Shown here one piece after another: positions 38,101-46,505 of a stretch of DNA of 64,000 nt. Origin of the DNA: Bacillota bacterium. GTDB taxonomy: Bacteria > Bacillota > Desulfotomaculia > Desulfotomaculales > VENG01. Location of the stretch: NCBI GenBank assembly GCA_009711705.1, contig VENG01000029.1:1-64000 (forward strand). Reading direction: 5' to 3'. The translations under genes were made by a program, and so were the position numbers. A model generated the notes under the pieces. It saw only the letters and a program-made list of their open reading frames with translations, did not search any database and was not told where the DNA came from. Every line of letters starts with the position of its first letter. Positions within the stretch are counted from its first letter, which is position 1.

Positions 38101-38898
38101 GCTGTGGTCCCCGTAGCCATGATTGTCGAGCAACTGGCACATGGAGCTGTGCATGGCAATCCCGGGTTCCTCTTTGCCGGGTTTAACAACCTCAGGGTAT
38201 TCAGGGGACTGAAACTTGATGCGGAACAGGAGTGTACCTACCGTATAATGGCAGGAAAAATGATCCGCAGGGATTCATACTATGTGATACCTATTGAGCT
38301 TCACACTTCCTTTGAAGGCTCAAAGTTCCTGCACAATGCAGCTGCCGATATCCTCCTGGCAAACAAGCTTTCAGCAGAAACAGCGAAGTTTGCAGGCATG
38401 TCTTTCACAGGGTATCCTTTTGGAAACGAGGAGATATATAAGGAATTCCTGTTTCACGGTGATGCTCTCCAGGGGATACTTAAAATCAACGGTTGTTCGT
38501 ACGAGGGCATTCAGGGCGAAGTGAAGACTGCACCTTCACCGGAAGAATTCATCGGGGAGCCTTTCCGTGGCAAATGGATTGCGGATCCTTTAGCTCTCGA
38601 TTGCAGTTTCCAGATGATGATTCTCTGGAGCTTTAACAAGTACAATTCGGCATCGTTGCCCTGTTATATCGGCACGTACCGGCAGTACAGAGCTTTTCCG
38701 AAAAATCGTGTTAAAGTCACGGCTGTAGTCACGAAAGATTCTAACTTGAAAGCTGTAGCGGATATAGAATTCACCGATTTTAACGGTGATCTGGTAGCCC
38801 GCATTGAAGATTACGAGTGCACTATCGATTCAACTCTCAGGGAAGCTTTTACCCGGAACAAGCTCCTGCCCGGGATTATCTGCGGTAACTTCCCCTAA
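32179..38898 (+). CDS. pfaA: PfaA/Pfa2-type polyketide-like synthase: KS-AT-ACP3-KR-DH
   Basis: A 2239-residue multidomain synthase. Ketosynthase about 10-450 with Cys211 in VDAACGSSL and both His (EAHGTGT about 344, IGHTKAAAG about 386); malonyl-type acyltransferase about 575-880 with FPGQGAQ and Ser679 in GHSYGEL; Gln-rich linker; three ACPs with pantetheinylated serines at about 1154, 1253 and 1362 in DLGIDS; ketoreductase about 1660-1880 with TGGARGV and the Ser-Tyr-Asn set (FSSSTGRYG, DYAVAN); C-terminal PKS-type dehydratase about 1950-2239 with HVINGKAVVP. This order is that of PfaA. It would elongate and reduce acyl chains on the ACPs. AGAGGAG favours ATG 32179 over ATG 32158. ACP1 reads DSNKRVE where the others have DSIK. 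Cytoplasmic. Confidence 0.95.
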   Translation: MKPSQPSRTRSLAIIGIDCIFPKASILQAYWSNIKKRIDAITEVPDTHWSIEDFYDQNPKAPDKTYACRGGFISPVDFNPLEFAIAPNTIEATDTSQLLGLIVAGRALEDAGYGKDSNFDKKRTSVILGVTGALKLVVPLGARLGHPYWRKALEECGAGDEFTDQVVRRISDSYVEWQELSFPGLLGNVVAGRIANHLDLGGTNCVVDAACGSSLSAFNLASLELETGRSDIVITGGVDTFNDIFMYMCFSKSSALSPTGHARPFDHKCDGTIIGEGLGMIVLKRLEDAERDGDRIYAVIRGVGTSSDGKGAAIYAPKADGQKQALLKAYEQAGVNPRTIELLEAHGTGTKAGDQTEITALNEIYSSASSDTTWCAIGSVKSQIGHTKAAAGVAGLIKAALGLYYKVLPPTIKVEKPMEILASCDTPFYVNTELRPWMLSDEFPRRAAVSSFGFGGSNYHCILEEYSGTKTVIDWDNSVQIVAFSAPSAESLKIKLDSWKTPETWPELCLQAEKTRNEFFPSDQFRMVIVLEQKGASPEKVFGTAKTLLKKNAGKKNWSTPDGVYFGSGPASGPPAVLFPGQGAQYTGMLQDLACQFPMMLNTLVDADSSFAKNRSEGIKKRLSDLIYPVPVFDRERKEIQEKELRDTRVAQPALGAVCMGALHILKYFGLEAGAYAGHSYGELTALCAAGCLTPEELHKLSAVRGNLMAGRSGDLGSMLAVQDTTLRIEEVLKEHNLDLVIANKNASDQSVLSGRTDEIERAVEIFKNLGFRSTKLQVAAAFHSSIISDAQEPFRRVLDEVAFPQSKVPVYANSTGAMYPDSPDEARKLLAGQLARPVEFVREIKAIHDAGIRTFIESGPGARLTGLVKAILGTSSDYEALTLDPSQGKRGALTDLARLLANLAALGQNIKLHLWNPLTEAEKRALENKKAKMTIPISGANYVKPKDKKPAYPPVPAPARTTIQKEARTMRRNPEVRFNPGTPKPGKQSNQALSSSNDSPSIPEGADRSTLLEALRITQQNMAALQSVQEQTAHLHQQFLTNQESALQSLQALLDQQQTLVSASLGQVPSIPRGSAAAALQPVQSPTPSKPPAVAENSDTGTVSQLAETSPSRITGTSNVSGVLLDVVAEKTGYPIEMLELDMTLDSDLGIDSNKRVEIFSTLRDRVPGLQTVRSEHMDTLKTLKDIVAFAAGDTGNSPEKTPVQPGSGAVVQAPAVDVSSKLLNVIAEKTGYPIEMLELDMALDTDLGIDSIKSVEIFSALQDRIPGVKPVKPDQMGTLKTLRDIADFISGCANSSRVTTGIAGHETSKQVAASQAAEGQSHTEESIAPTLFKIISEKTGYPVEMLELDMNLDADLGIDSIKRVEIFSVLKDAVPEMPPVATDSMNTIKSLRDITGYIVQSLKKTVIDRAQPVKTTTEPPAGREFASGIELHQKIQVHELPPEQAHLHREVLTCNKLEARSCGKTVVLPDNAEIWITDDSAGLAAGIARQLEQKNYRVRLVTSDRIDKLEASELAGLIIVSPPGKLADSFLTTSFRILQKAGAKLRSSGTRSGAVFATISRLDGAFGLRSMDAGHSEISGGLAGFAKTAHLEWPEVTCIALDVDRDLTDYNLIGCLVVEEIFTRESIEVGITSEGRFKIETVPEDLPTGELNLPFEKEDVIIITGGARGVTAECAIKLAEAGSQLELNMVLLGRSASPTPDPDWMRDLHDEQTVKKQILQRAELKLTPRQVEEQYQSLMSNREVHDTLSRIEAAGGKVFYRSVDVRDLAALYSVLDDVRNSIGPIRGLIHGAGVLADKLILDKSPNEFEKVYATKAGGLMNLLEELHHDTLRAVVLFSSSTGRYGRIGQVDYAVANEVLNKGARRLAALHPECKVLSMNWGPWDGGMVTPSLRKIFESEGIGIIPLKAGAEYLARELSVPGTGPVEVVIIGKLPGETPFEIVEVPKGMTIVLEKKLTVRDYPLLQSHVINGKAVVPVAMIVEQLAHGAVHGNPGFLFAGFNNLRVFRGLKLDAEQECTYRIMAGKMIRRDSYYVIPIELHTSFEGSKFLHNAAADILLANKLSAETAKFAGMSFTGYPFGNEEIYKEFLFHGDALQGILKINGCSYEGIQGEVKTAPSPEEFIGEPFRGKWIADPLALDCSFQMMILWSFNKYNSASLPCYIGTYRQYRAFPKNRVKVTAVVTKDSNLKAVADIEFTDFNGDLVARIEDYECTIDSTLREAFTRNKLLPGIICGNFP

Positions 38899-38986
38899 AA
38901 TTGCACTATGTTCAACTCATACAGATGGTAAAGATACCGTGTCGGTTAGTTTTAGCAAGCTGGGCTAAAGGAGATGACGAAGAACG

Positions 38987-41900
38987 ATGAAATTCAGTCA
39001 ACCGATAGCGATTGTAGGAATAGGCGGAATCTTTCCGGGAGCGTTCGAACTGGAAACCTTCTGGGAAGGGATCAGGAATGGAATTTCATCTTCACGCCGG
39101 ATTCCCGAAGGAAGGTGGGCGGTATCACCGGATGAAGTATTCTCACCCTACGGCATCTGCAGTGACAGGGTAGTTTCATTACGTGGTTGTTATATCGATG
39201 ATCTAACCGGGCACGATCTCCACCCCCTTGAAGAATATGGTTTCACACCGGAGTTCCTTGATAAGCTTGATCCCCTCTTTCACCTGACTCTCCTGGCAGG
39301 AGTTCGAGCTTTCCACGATACACTCCTTGCCGGTTCCGATCTTTCGCAGGCCGGAGTCATCCTCGGAAATATTGCTCTCCCGACAGTCAAGGCTTCAAAA
39401 ATTTCACAGGAGATTCTCGGAAGAACGTTTGAAGAGCTCCTCACGGATACGACACAACAATGGGATATTACCCGTGAAGAATTATTCAACCGTTATGTTA
39501 CGGGACTGCCGGCAGGAATGCTGGCAAAGGCCCTCAAGCTCGGCGGTGGAAGCTTAACTCTTGACGCCGCGTGCGCTTCATCCCTCTATGCCCTCAAGCT
39601 TGCCTGTGACGAACTTCTTTCCGGAAGAGCAAATGTTATGTTCAGCGGCGGTGTCTGCAGGCCTGATTCCCTGTATACGAACATGGGATTCACCCAGTTG
39701 AACGCCCTGTCTCCCACCGGAATCTGCTCTCCTTTCGATGCCCGGGGAAACGGGCTTGTAGTGGGTGAAGGCGCCGGTATTGTCGTATTGAAAAGACTTG
39801 ATGATGCCCTTCGCGACGGCGACCATATCTATGCACTTATAAGGGGAATCGGGCTTTCCAACGACCTCGGCGGAAACCTGCTTGCACCAAGTTCCGAAGG
39901 GCAGTTCCGGGCAATGCAGCCAGCGTACCGGGATACGAACTGGTCTCCCTTGGATATCGATTTATTTGAGTGTCACGCTACTGGTACCCCGGTCGGTGAC
40001 GCAGTAGAATTTGAAAGCTTGATGAAGCTCTTTGGCCCAGACGGATGGCAGAAAGGGCAGGCGGTCATAGGATCCGTAAAGTCCAACATCGGACATCTCC
40101 TGACGGGAGCCGGTGCAGCAGGGTTAATCAAGGTTCTCCTGGCACTCAAGCATAAAACACTACCGCCGACAGCGAATTTTGCTACACCGGCACCAAAAAT
40201 CAACATCGATAACAGTCCGTTCCGAGTTCTCGTAAACCCGGAGTACTGGTATACGAGAGATGAAGCTACAACGAGAAAAGCTGCGGTCAGCGCCTTTGGC
40301 TTTGGTGGAATCAATGCACATGTTCTGCTTGAGGAATTCGTTCCCGGAGCAGAAACGTACCTGGATAATTTCAAGTCCTTGCAGATATCCGGAAAGAATA
40401 CTAAAAGTGAAACCGCTCCTGAAACTTCACCTGGTAGAACAAATACAGATCCGATTGCCATTATCGGCCTTGATGTCAAGCTTGGCCCCTGGAAAACGCC
40501 CGGTGAATTTTTTAGGGATAATTATCTGGAACAGAGCACACAAACACTTCCTTCACCCTCCCACGGCAACTGGTTTGGTGTGAACCAGTCTTGCTGGTTT
40601 AAAGAGGCATTTGGTGATATGTCCCTGGATGGTTATCCCATCAAAGCTATTGAGGTTCCTCTTGGGGGATTCAAAATTCCTCCTAAAGAACTTGAGGAAA
40701 TGCTGCCCCAGCAGCTGCTCATGCTTACGTCGGCTGCCGATGCTCTTGAGAGCTCAGGCTATATGAAAGCGGACCACCTCGACTCAGGAGTTTTTATCGG
40801 GATTAATATCGACATGAACACAACGAACTTTCATGTCCGCTGGACCATGGTCAACCAGGCGCAATCCTGGGCCGAGAAACTCTCTATGAACCTTCCGGAT
40901 TCCGAACTGGGGAGCTGGGTGGAGGCGCTCCGGGATGCGTTCGGGCCTCCCCTCAATGCCAACCGCACCATGGGTGCCCTTGGAAGCATTGTTGCCAGCA
41001 GGATAGCACGGGAATACCGTTTCGGCGGTCCTTCCTTTTCGCTGTCGAGTGAAGAAAGTTCCGGGCTCCGGGCACTAGAGATCGCAGTTCGAAAGCTCCG
41101 GAACCGTGACATCCACCTTGCCCTGGTCGGAGCTGTCGATGCATCTAGCGATATCCGTTCCTTGATCTGTACACACGGGATTGATTCGGGTACAACACCA
41201 ATATCTAAATTATCATCATCTTCAGTACACGAACAGGTTCCCGGATACGGTGATGCAACTGTGGGACTCGTTTTAAAAAGACTTGAAGATGCTGAACGTG
41301 ACGGTGATTCCATACTTGGCATCATCAGGGGAGTCGGGGTAGCTACCGGCGGTGATATTCGTGGTACTTTACCGTCCACTGAAGCTTCAGCTCTGGCAGC
41401 TGAACGGGCATACCTTGAAGCTGGGGGTAAGCTTGACAACATAGCTGTTCTTGAACTAGCCGGAAACCGCCATCGCAAGGGACTTAGTCCAGCAATGCGT
41501 GCACTTGGAAAAGTTTATGCTGCTAACAATTCTAAATCACATCCTATGATCAGTTCCATGGAACTGGATTACAGCTTCTCCGGGGCAGCTTCCGGACTGG
41601 TGGCGCTGGCGGGGGTGGTCTGCTGCCTGCAGAATAAGCTGGTTCCAGCTGCACGAAATGCGAATATTCTTAAAAGCCAGTTTGAAGAAAGCGAAGTATT
41701 CACCGTGCCTGTTCATCCCCAGCTTTTACTTCAAAACCGGGAGACCGGACCGGTAAGAGCTGCAGTCGAATGCTGCAGCACCGATGGGAATGCCGTACAT
41801 GTGGTTTTCGAAGAGTACTTCGGAAAAAGCGAATCAGCTGTTTCTGCATCAATTCTTGATGATTCCCGGCCATCCCGAAACCTTCAGGAAATTCTGTTCA

Positions 41901-44900
41901 TAGCTGAAGGAGATAACACCGAGGCGCTGATAGAGAGTATAAATTCACTTGAACGCCATGCAAGAGAAACATCAGATGATATATTTTCAGCAGCACGGAG
42001 CTGGTTTATCAAACATCCCACCCATACCCAGCACAGGCTAGCAGTTGCATTTTTATTAAGTCATCCCGACGAACTGCTCTCGCAGATTACCTTTGTCCGG
42101 GACCATCTACGCAATCATCCTGAAGTTCCTCTGACCGGAGGAAGCAGGCATGGTATTGCCGACACCGGAAAGCACGGTGTATATTATTCGCCGCATCCAC
42201 TGGGTGATTCAGGTAAGCTTGCCTTTGTTTTTCCCGGATCGGGTAGCCACTTTTCAGGAATGGGCAGGGAAATATGTCTTACATGGCCCAGAATTATACG
42301 GCGCCAGAACCTTGAAAACGGTTTTCTCAAAGACCAGGTCCGCGCGGAACAATTCTGGAACATTACAAATCTTCAACAGTTAAACAACGACCACAGGACA
42401 ATCTTGAGCGGGCATGTGTCGTACGGAACAATCGTCAGTGACCTGCTCCGGAGTTTCAATATACATCCACAGGCAATTATCAGCTTCAGTCTCGGTGAAA
42501 CTACCGGATTATTTGCCACCAGGACCTGGAAGGACAGAGATCTCATGCTGCAACGCATGCATAGTTCGACCGTGTTCACCGGTGATCTCGCCGGAGAGTG
42601 CCGTGCAGCCCGGAAGGCATGGAATCTTCCTGATGATGCTGACGTAGACTGGTGCGTCGGTTGTATCGAAGTGCCATCAGATCTTGTCAGGAAATCGCTC
42701 AAGAACAGGCATAGAGTCTATCTGCTCATTATTAACACGCCCTGGGAATGTGTTATTGGCGGTGAACGTCAGGAAGTGCTCCGCCTAGTTAACGACCTCG
42801 GTTCCACGTTAATTCCCGTTGAAGGAGTTACGACGGTGCACTGTGAGGTTGTTCAACCGGTTGCTGAAAAGTACCGGGAACTTCACCTGCTGCCGGTTAC
42901 ACCACCGCCTGATATCGATTTTTACAGCCCCGCATGGGGGAATAAGTATACCGTAACCACTGAAAGCGCTGCCGATTCTATCCTGGCGCAGGCTCTCCAC
43001 GGTTTTGATTTCCCCCGGGTAATCGAGGAAGCTTACAACGATGGTGTACGTCTCTTCATGGAAACCGGCCCCGGTGCAACCTGTACAAGGATGATCGGCA
43101 GGATTCTGGGGGATAAGCCCCACGTTGCCCGTTCGGCATCGCATGCAGGGCGAAACGAGGTAACATCGATCCTCCATCTTCTGGCACAATTAGCTGCAGA
43201 GCGGGTACCTGTGAACCTTGCGAACCTGTACGCGATTGATGAAACTTCCCGGCAGGCGGAAATACAGGCTGCGAGTAGAAAACCGATAAGGAGCATCTCG
43301 ATTCATGTCGGCGGAGCGCCCTTCAATCTTGATCCCGTAAAATCAGCTGTTAAATCCGGGATGGCGGGTGTTGATGATCACCCGGAAATACATGGGTATC
43401 ATGAAAGTAAATCCTCAATTCTTGATATGAACCAGCTGATTCCGGATGTATCATCTGAGTTCATATCAAGTTTAGATTATTACTTATCACCCGATTCGCT
43501 TCCAACCTCACCCGCATCTTTGGAAGCACTGACCAGGAGTATTATCGACACCCAGGCTGCCGGGGTACATACACATGAACGGTTCCTGAGAATTTCGAAA
43601 TTCATAACGGAAACCATGCAGAAAAACCTGGAATTCCAGATAAAGCTTCTTGAAACTGCTGAGGCCGCCGGAATGCTCACCACGATTGCACCTGAAGAGT
43701 TAGCAGCAGTTTCCCTTATGGAATTCACCGGGCAGTTACCAATGCCATCACCGGTACCAGCGGCCCAAACTCCCGTAATAGAACCACTGCCTGCATCTGC
43801 AGGAGCATTCCCGGGTCCAGCAGAAAACCGGCCGTTATTTGACAGGAACCAGTGCATGGAATTTGCTGTCGGATCCATTGCACGAGTGCTTGGACCAGCC
43901 TATGCGGAGATCGACTCGCACCCCACCCGGGTCAGGCTACCCGATGAACCTCTCATGCTGGTGGACCGGATCATGGCTGTTGAAGGCGATCCGATGTCCC
44001 TCACCTGCGGCAGGGTAGTTACAGAACATGATGTCCTCCCCGGTGTTTGGTACCTGGACGGCGGGAGAATCCCAATGTGTATTGCCGTTGAAGCAGGCCA
44101 GGCAGACCTATTCCTCTCAGGGTACCTGGGAATTGATCTGCGAACAAAAGGATTTGCTGTGTACCGGCTGCTAGATGTGGTTGTTACCTTCCACCGTCCC
44201 CTCCCCGTGCCCGGAGATGTCATTAGATATGACATTCATATCGATCATTTTTTTAAGCAGGGAGACACATACCTGTTTAGATTCCACTTTGAAAGCACCG
44301 TCAACGGCGAAAAGCTGATCACCATGCAGAACGGCTTTGCCGGGTTCTTTACCATGGAAGAGCTCGATGCAGGCCGGGGAATTGTTTATACCGAACTCGA
44401 TAAAAAACATCTTCCGGGCAAAACACCCCCTGACTGGCAGTATCCGGTCTCGATGGCCATTGAAGCATACGGCGAGGAACAATTGAACGAGCTAAGAAAA
44501 GGCGATCTCGCTCGCTGTTTCGGCCCGCTCTTTGAGGGACTCCCCCTTACTAGGCCTCTTACTATACCAGGAGACAGGATGAACCTGGTTCACCGGGTAC
44601 TCCATCTCGACCCGCACGGAGGCCGGTACGGACTGGGTATCATACGGGCGGAAGCTGACATCCATCCCGATGACTGGTTCCTGACCTGCCACTTCTGCGA
44701 TGACAACGTCATGCCCGGTACCCTGATGTGCGAGTGCTGCCTCCATACCCTGCGTGTCTTCCTCCTGAGAATGGGCTGGATTGCCGAAGATAACGGCCGG
44801 ACCGCCTGGGAACCAGTGCCCGGTGTAGCCAGTTCCCTCAAGTGCCGGGGCCAGGTTATTGCCAGTACTAAGAAGGCAGCCTATGAAATTTCTATCAAGG

Positions 44901-46171
44901 AACTCGGGTACGGCCCGGAACCCTTTGCCATAGCTGATGCCCTCATGTATGCCGATGGAAAACCCATCGTCGAGATGCTCGACATGTCCATTCGCCTTTC
45001 AGGGGCGACAAAAAAATCCATTGAAGAAACCTGGCGAAACAGGGTACAAACATCTAGCAAAGTGCTTCCCGGACCAAGCGACCGAAAACAGCCACTCTAT
45101 GACTTCGACAGGATCCTGGCCTTTGCCGTTGGAAAACCCTCCGAGGCATTCGGTGAACCATACCGGATCTTCGATAACGGTCCCCGGATCATTGCCCGTC
45201 TCCCCGGTCCCCCCTACCAGGTTCTCGATCGTATCACGAGTATACAGGCAAAACCATGGAAAATGGTTGAAGGAGGCTCCATCGAAGCTCAGTACGATGT
45301 GCCTGTCGATGCGTGGTACTTTGCGGAGAACCGGCAGAATTACATGCCTCTTGCCATACTCCTCGAAATAGCCCTGCAACCCTGCGGCTGGTTTGCCGCA
45401 TATATGGGTTCGGCCCTTACATCCGAGATCGATCTCTCCTTCCGTAACCTCGGTGGTTCGGCGGTTCAATATGAATTTATTTCACCCGAAACCGGCGTGC
45501 TAACAACCCGAGTTAATTGCACGGGCGTTTCAAGTTCTGGTGGTATGATTATTCAAAATTACAATTATGAGGTACTCAACGGACAGAAGATCGTGTATAA
45601 AGGTGATACGTACTTCGGCTTTTTCTCGAAAGAGGCCCTTGCGAACCAGGTAGGCATTCGTGATCCAATAATTTATTTACCACCTCAGGAGGAAATATTT
45701 CAGGGAAAGACGTATAAATACCCGACGGAACCGCCTTTCCCCGGCAACATGCTGAGAATGGTGGATCGTATTGAACTGTATATTCGGGACGGTGGACCAC
45801 AGGGACTCGGGTATGTCAGGGGAACCCTGAAAATAGATCCTAACGCATGGTTTTTCAAAGCCCATTTCTACCAGGATCCAGTTTGTCCGGGTTCACTGGG
45901 GCTCGAATCATTCCTCCAGCTCCTGCGCTTCGCGGCAGTTAATCGCTGGGGGACGGCAAGTCAGGAAGTTTCCTTCAGCGTAGTACCAGGACTCAGGCAC
46001 TACTGGACATATCGGGGGCAGATTATACCGTCGAACAACAGGGTAACTATCGAAGCTTGGGTCACCTCGATAGTTGACCGTCACCAAGTTATGACCGCCG
46101 ATGGGTTACTCTCGGTGGACGGACGGACGATTTATCAGATGCACGACTTCTCTCTAAGGATGTGGAAATAG
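38987..46171 (+). CDS. pfaC: PfaC/Pfa3-type synthase: KS-CLF-AT-DH-DH
   Basis: 2394 residues. KS about 1-440 with Cys196 (LDAACASSL), His in ECHATGTPVGD and NIGHLLTGAG; a chain-length factor about 490-950, in which the Cys position is replaced (FSLSSEESSGLRA), as usual for CLFs; an acyltransferase about 1075-1390 with VFPGSGSH and SFSLGETTGLF, related to PfaB; then two FabA-like dehydratases, each a double hotdog (about 1630-2000 and 2035-2394), with HFCDDNVMPGTL and HFYQDPVCPGSL. FabA-like domains can isomerise double bonds to cis, the step that gives polyunsaturated chains. No glycerophosphate acyltransferase domain follows, unlike myxobacterial Pfa3. An 88-base gap separates it from pfaA. 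Confidence 0.95.
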   Translation: MKFSQPIAIVGIGGIFPGAFELETFWEGIRNGISSSRRIPEGRWAVSPDEVFSPYGICSDRVVSLRGCYIDDLTGHDLHPLEEYGFTPEFLDKLDPLFHLTLLAGVRAFHDTLLAGSDLSQAGVILGNIALPTVKASKISQEILGRTFEELLTDTTQQWDITREELFNRYVTGLPAGMLAKALKLGGGSLTLDAACASSLYALKLACDELLSGRANVMFSGGVCRPDSLYTNMGFTQLNALSPTGICSPFDARGNGLVVGEGAGIVVLKRLDDALRDGDHIYALIRGIGLSNDLGGNLLAPSSEGQFRAMQPAYRDTNWSPLDIDLFECHATGTPVGDAVEFESLMKLFGPDGWQKGQAVIGSVKSNIGHLLTGAGAAGLIKVLLALKHKTLPPTANFATPAPKINIDNSPFRVLVNPEYWYTRDEATTRKAAVSAFGFGGINAHVLLEEFVPGAETYLDNFKSLQISGKNTKSETAPETSPGRTNTDPIAIIGLDVKLGPWKTPGEFFRDNYLEQSTQTLPSPSHGNWFGVNQSCWFKEAFGDMSLDGYPIKAIEVPLGGFKIPPKELEEMLPQQLLMLTSAADALESSGYMKADHLDSGVFIGINIDMNTTNFHVRWTMVNQAQSWAEKLSMNLPDSELGSWVEALRDAFGPPLNANRTMGALGSIVASRIAREYRFGGPSFSLSSEESSGLRALEIAVRKLRNRDIHLALVGAVDASSDIRSLICTHGIDSGTTPISKLSSSSVHEQVPGYGDATVGLVLKRLEDAERDGDSILGIIRGVGVATGGDIRGTLPSTEASALAAERAYLEAGGKLDNIAVLELAGNRHRKGLSPAMRALGKVYAANNSKSHPMISSMELDYSFSGAASGLVALAGVVCCLQNKLVPAARNANILKSQFEESEVFTVPVHPQLLLQNRETGPVRAAVECCSTDGNAVHVVFEEYFGKSESAVSASILDDSRPSRNLQEILFIAEGDNTEALIESINSLERHARETSDDIFSAARSWFIKHPTHTQHRLAVAFLLSHPDELLSQITFVRDHLRNHPEVPLTGGSRHGIADTGKHGVYYSPHPLGDSGKLAFVFPGSGSHFSGMGREICLTWPRIIRRQNLENGFLKDQVRAEQFWNITNLQQLNNDHRTILSGHVSYGTIVSDLLRSFNIHPQAIISFSLGETTGLFATRTWKDRDLMLQRMHSSTVFTGDLAGECRAARKAWNLPDDADVDWCVGCIEVPSDLVRKSLKNRHRVYLLIINTPWECVIGGERQEVLRLVNDLGSTLIPVEGVTTVHCEVVQPVAEKYRELHLLPVTPPPDIDFYSPAWGNKYTVTTESAADSILAQALHGFDFPRVIEEAYNDGVRLFMETGPGATCTRMIGRILGDKPHVARSASHAGRNEVTSILHLLAQLAAERVPVNLANLYAIDETSRQAEIQAASRKPIRSISIHVGGAPFNLDPVKSAVKSGMAGVDDHPEIHGYHESKSSILDMNQLIPDVSSEFISSLDYYLSPDSLPTSPASLEALTRSIIDTQAAGVHTHERFLRISKFITETMQKNLEFQIKLLETAEAAGMLTTIAPEELAAVSLMEFTGQLPMPSPVPAAQTPVIEPLPASAGAFPGPAENRPLFDRNQCMEFAVGSIARVLGPAYAEIDSHPTRVRLPDEPLMLVDRIMAVEGDPMSLTCGRVVTEHDVLPGVWYLDGGRIPMCIAVEAGQADLFLSGYLGIDLRTKGFAVYRLLDVVVTFHRPLPVPGDVIRYDIHIDHFFKQGDTYLFRFHFESTVNGEKLITMQNGFAGFFTMEELDAGRGIVYTELDKKHLPGKTPPDWQYPVSMAIEAYGEEQLNELRKGDLARCFGPLFEGLPLTRPLTIPGDRMNLVHRVLHLDPHGGRYGLGIIRAEADIHPDDWFLTCHFCDDNVMPGTLMCECCLHTLRVFLLRMGWIAEDNGRTAWEPVPGVASSLKCRGQVIASTKKAAYEISIKELGYGPEPFAIADALMYADGKPIVEMLDMSIRLSGATKKSIEETWRNRVQTSSKVLPGPSDRKQPLYDFDRILAFAVGKPSEAFGEPYRIFDNGPRIIARLPGPPYQVLDRITSIQAKPWKMVEGGSIEAQYDVPVDAWYFAENRQNYMPLAILLEIALQPCGWFAAYMGSALTSEIDLSFRNLGGSAVQYEFISPETGVLTTRVNCTGVSSSGGMIIQNYNYEVLNGQKIVYKGDTYFGFFSKEALANQVGIRDPIIYLPPQEEIFQGKTYKYPTEPPFPGNMLRMVDRIELYIRDGGPQGLGYVRGTLKIDPNAWFFKAHFYQDPVCPGSLGLESFLQLLRFAAVNRWGTASQEVSFSVVPGLRHYWTYRGQIIPSNNRVTIEAWVTSIVDRHQVMTADGLLSVDGRTIYQMHDFSLRMWK

Positions 46172-46175
46172 ATTT

Positions 46176-46484
46176 ATGAAATATTCACAGGTATTTCTTG
46201 AATCACTCGGATACGAGCTCCCCCCCATCGTGGTTTCGTCTGCGGTATTCAAGGCGTGCCTTGAACCCCTGTATACGAAACTAAGTTTCCCCGAAAGGCC
46301 ACTGTTAGCACTCACCAGCATTTCGGAACGCAGATGGTGGGAACCCAACTACCCGCTTTCCGAAGTTGCCATCCTGAGAGCTGAACCTCTGCCCGGCATA
46401 AACAGTTTCCATCGAGGAAGGTATGAAACGCCTGAAAAACTGGCTGGATCAAAACAAGTAATACGGGCAGAACACCTACACTAA
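46176..46484 (+). pseudogene. 3-oxoacyl-ACP synthase III-like, N-terminal fragment
   Basis: 102 residues. The first ~68 (MKYSQVFLESLGYELPPIVV, SERRWWEPNYPLSEVAIL) match the start of ketoacyl synthase III/OleA-type enzymes. After that the sequence becomes unrelated and stops; the family has about 340 residues with a Cys-His-Asn triad that is absent here. ATG lies 4 bases after pfaC, in the same operon, so an intact version was probably once part of the pathway, perhaps for priming or for a condensation that releases the chain. Alternatively the truncated form is retained as a coupling peptide; I consider that unlikely. Confidence 0.7.
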
Positions 46485-46505
46485 TATCAACTAGAGGAAA
46501 CACAC

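Noticed and set aside
40831..41478. 215-codon minus-strand frame within pfaC
   Set aside because: Antisense shadow of conserved KS/CLF coding sequence; Ser/Arg-rich.
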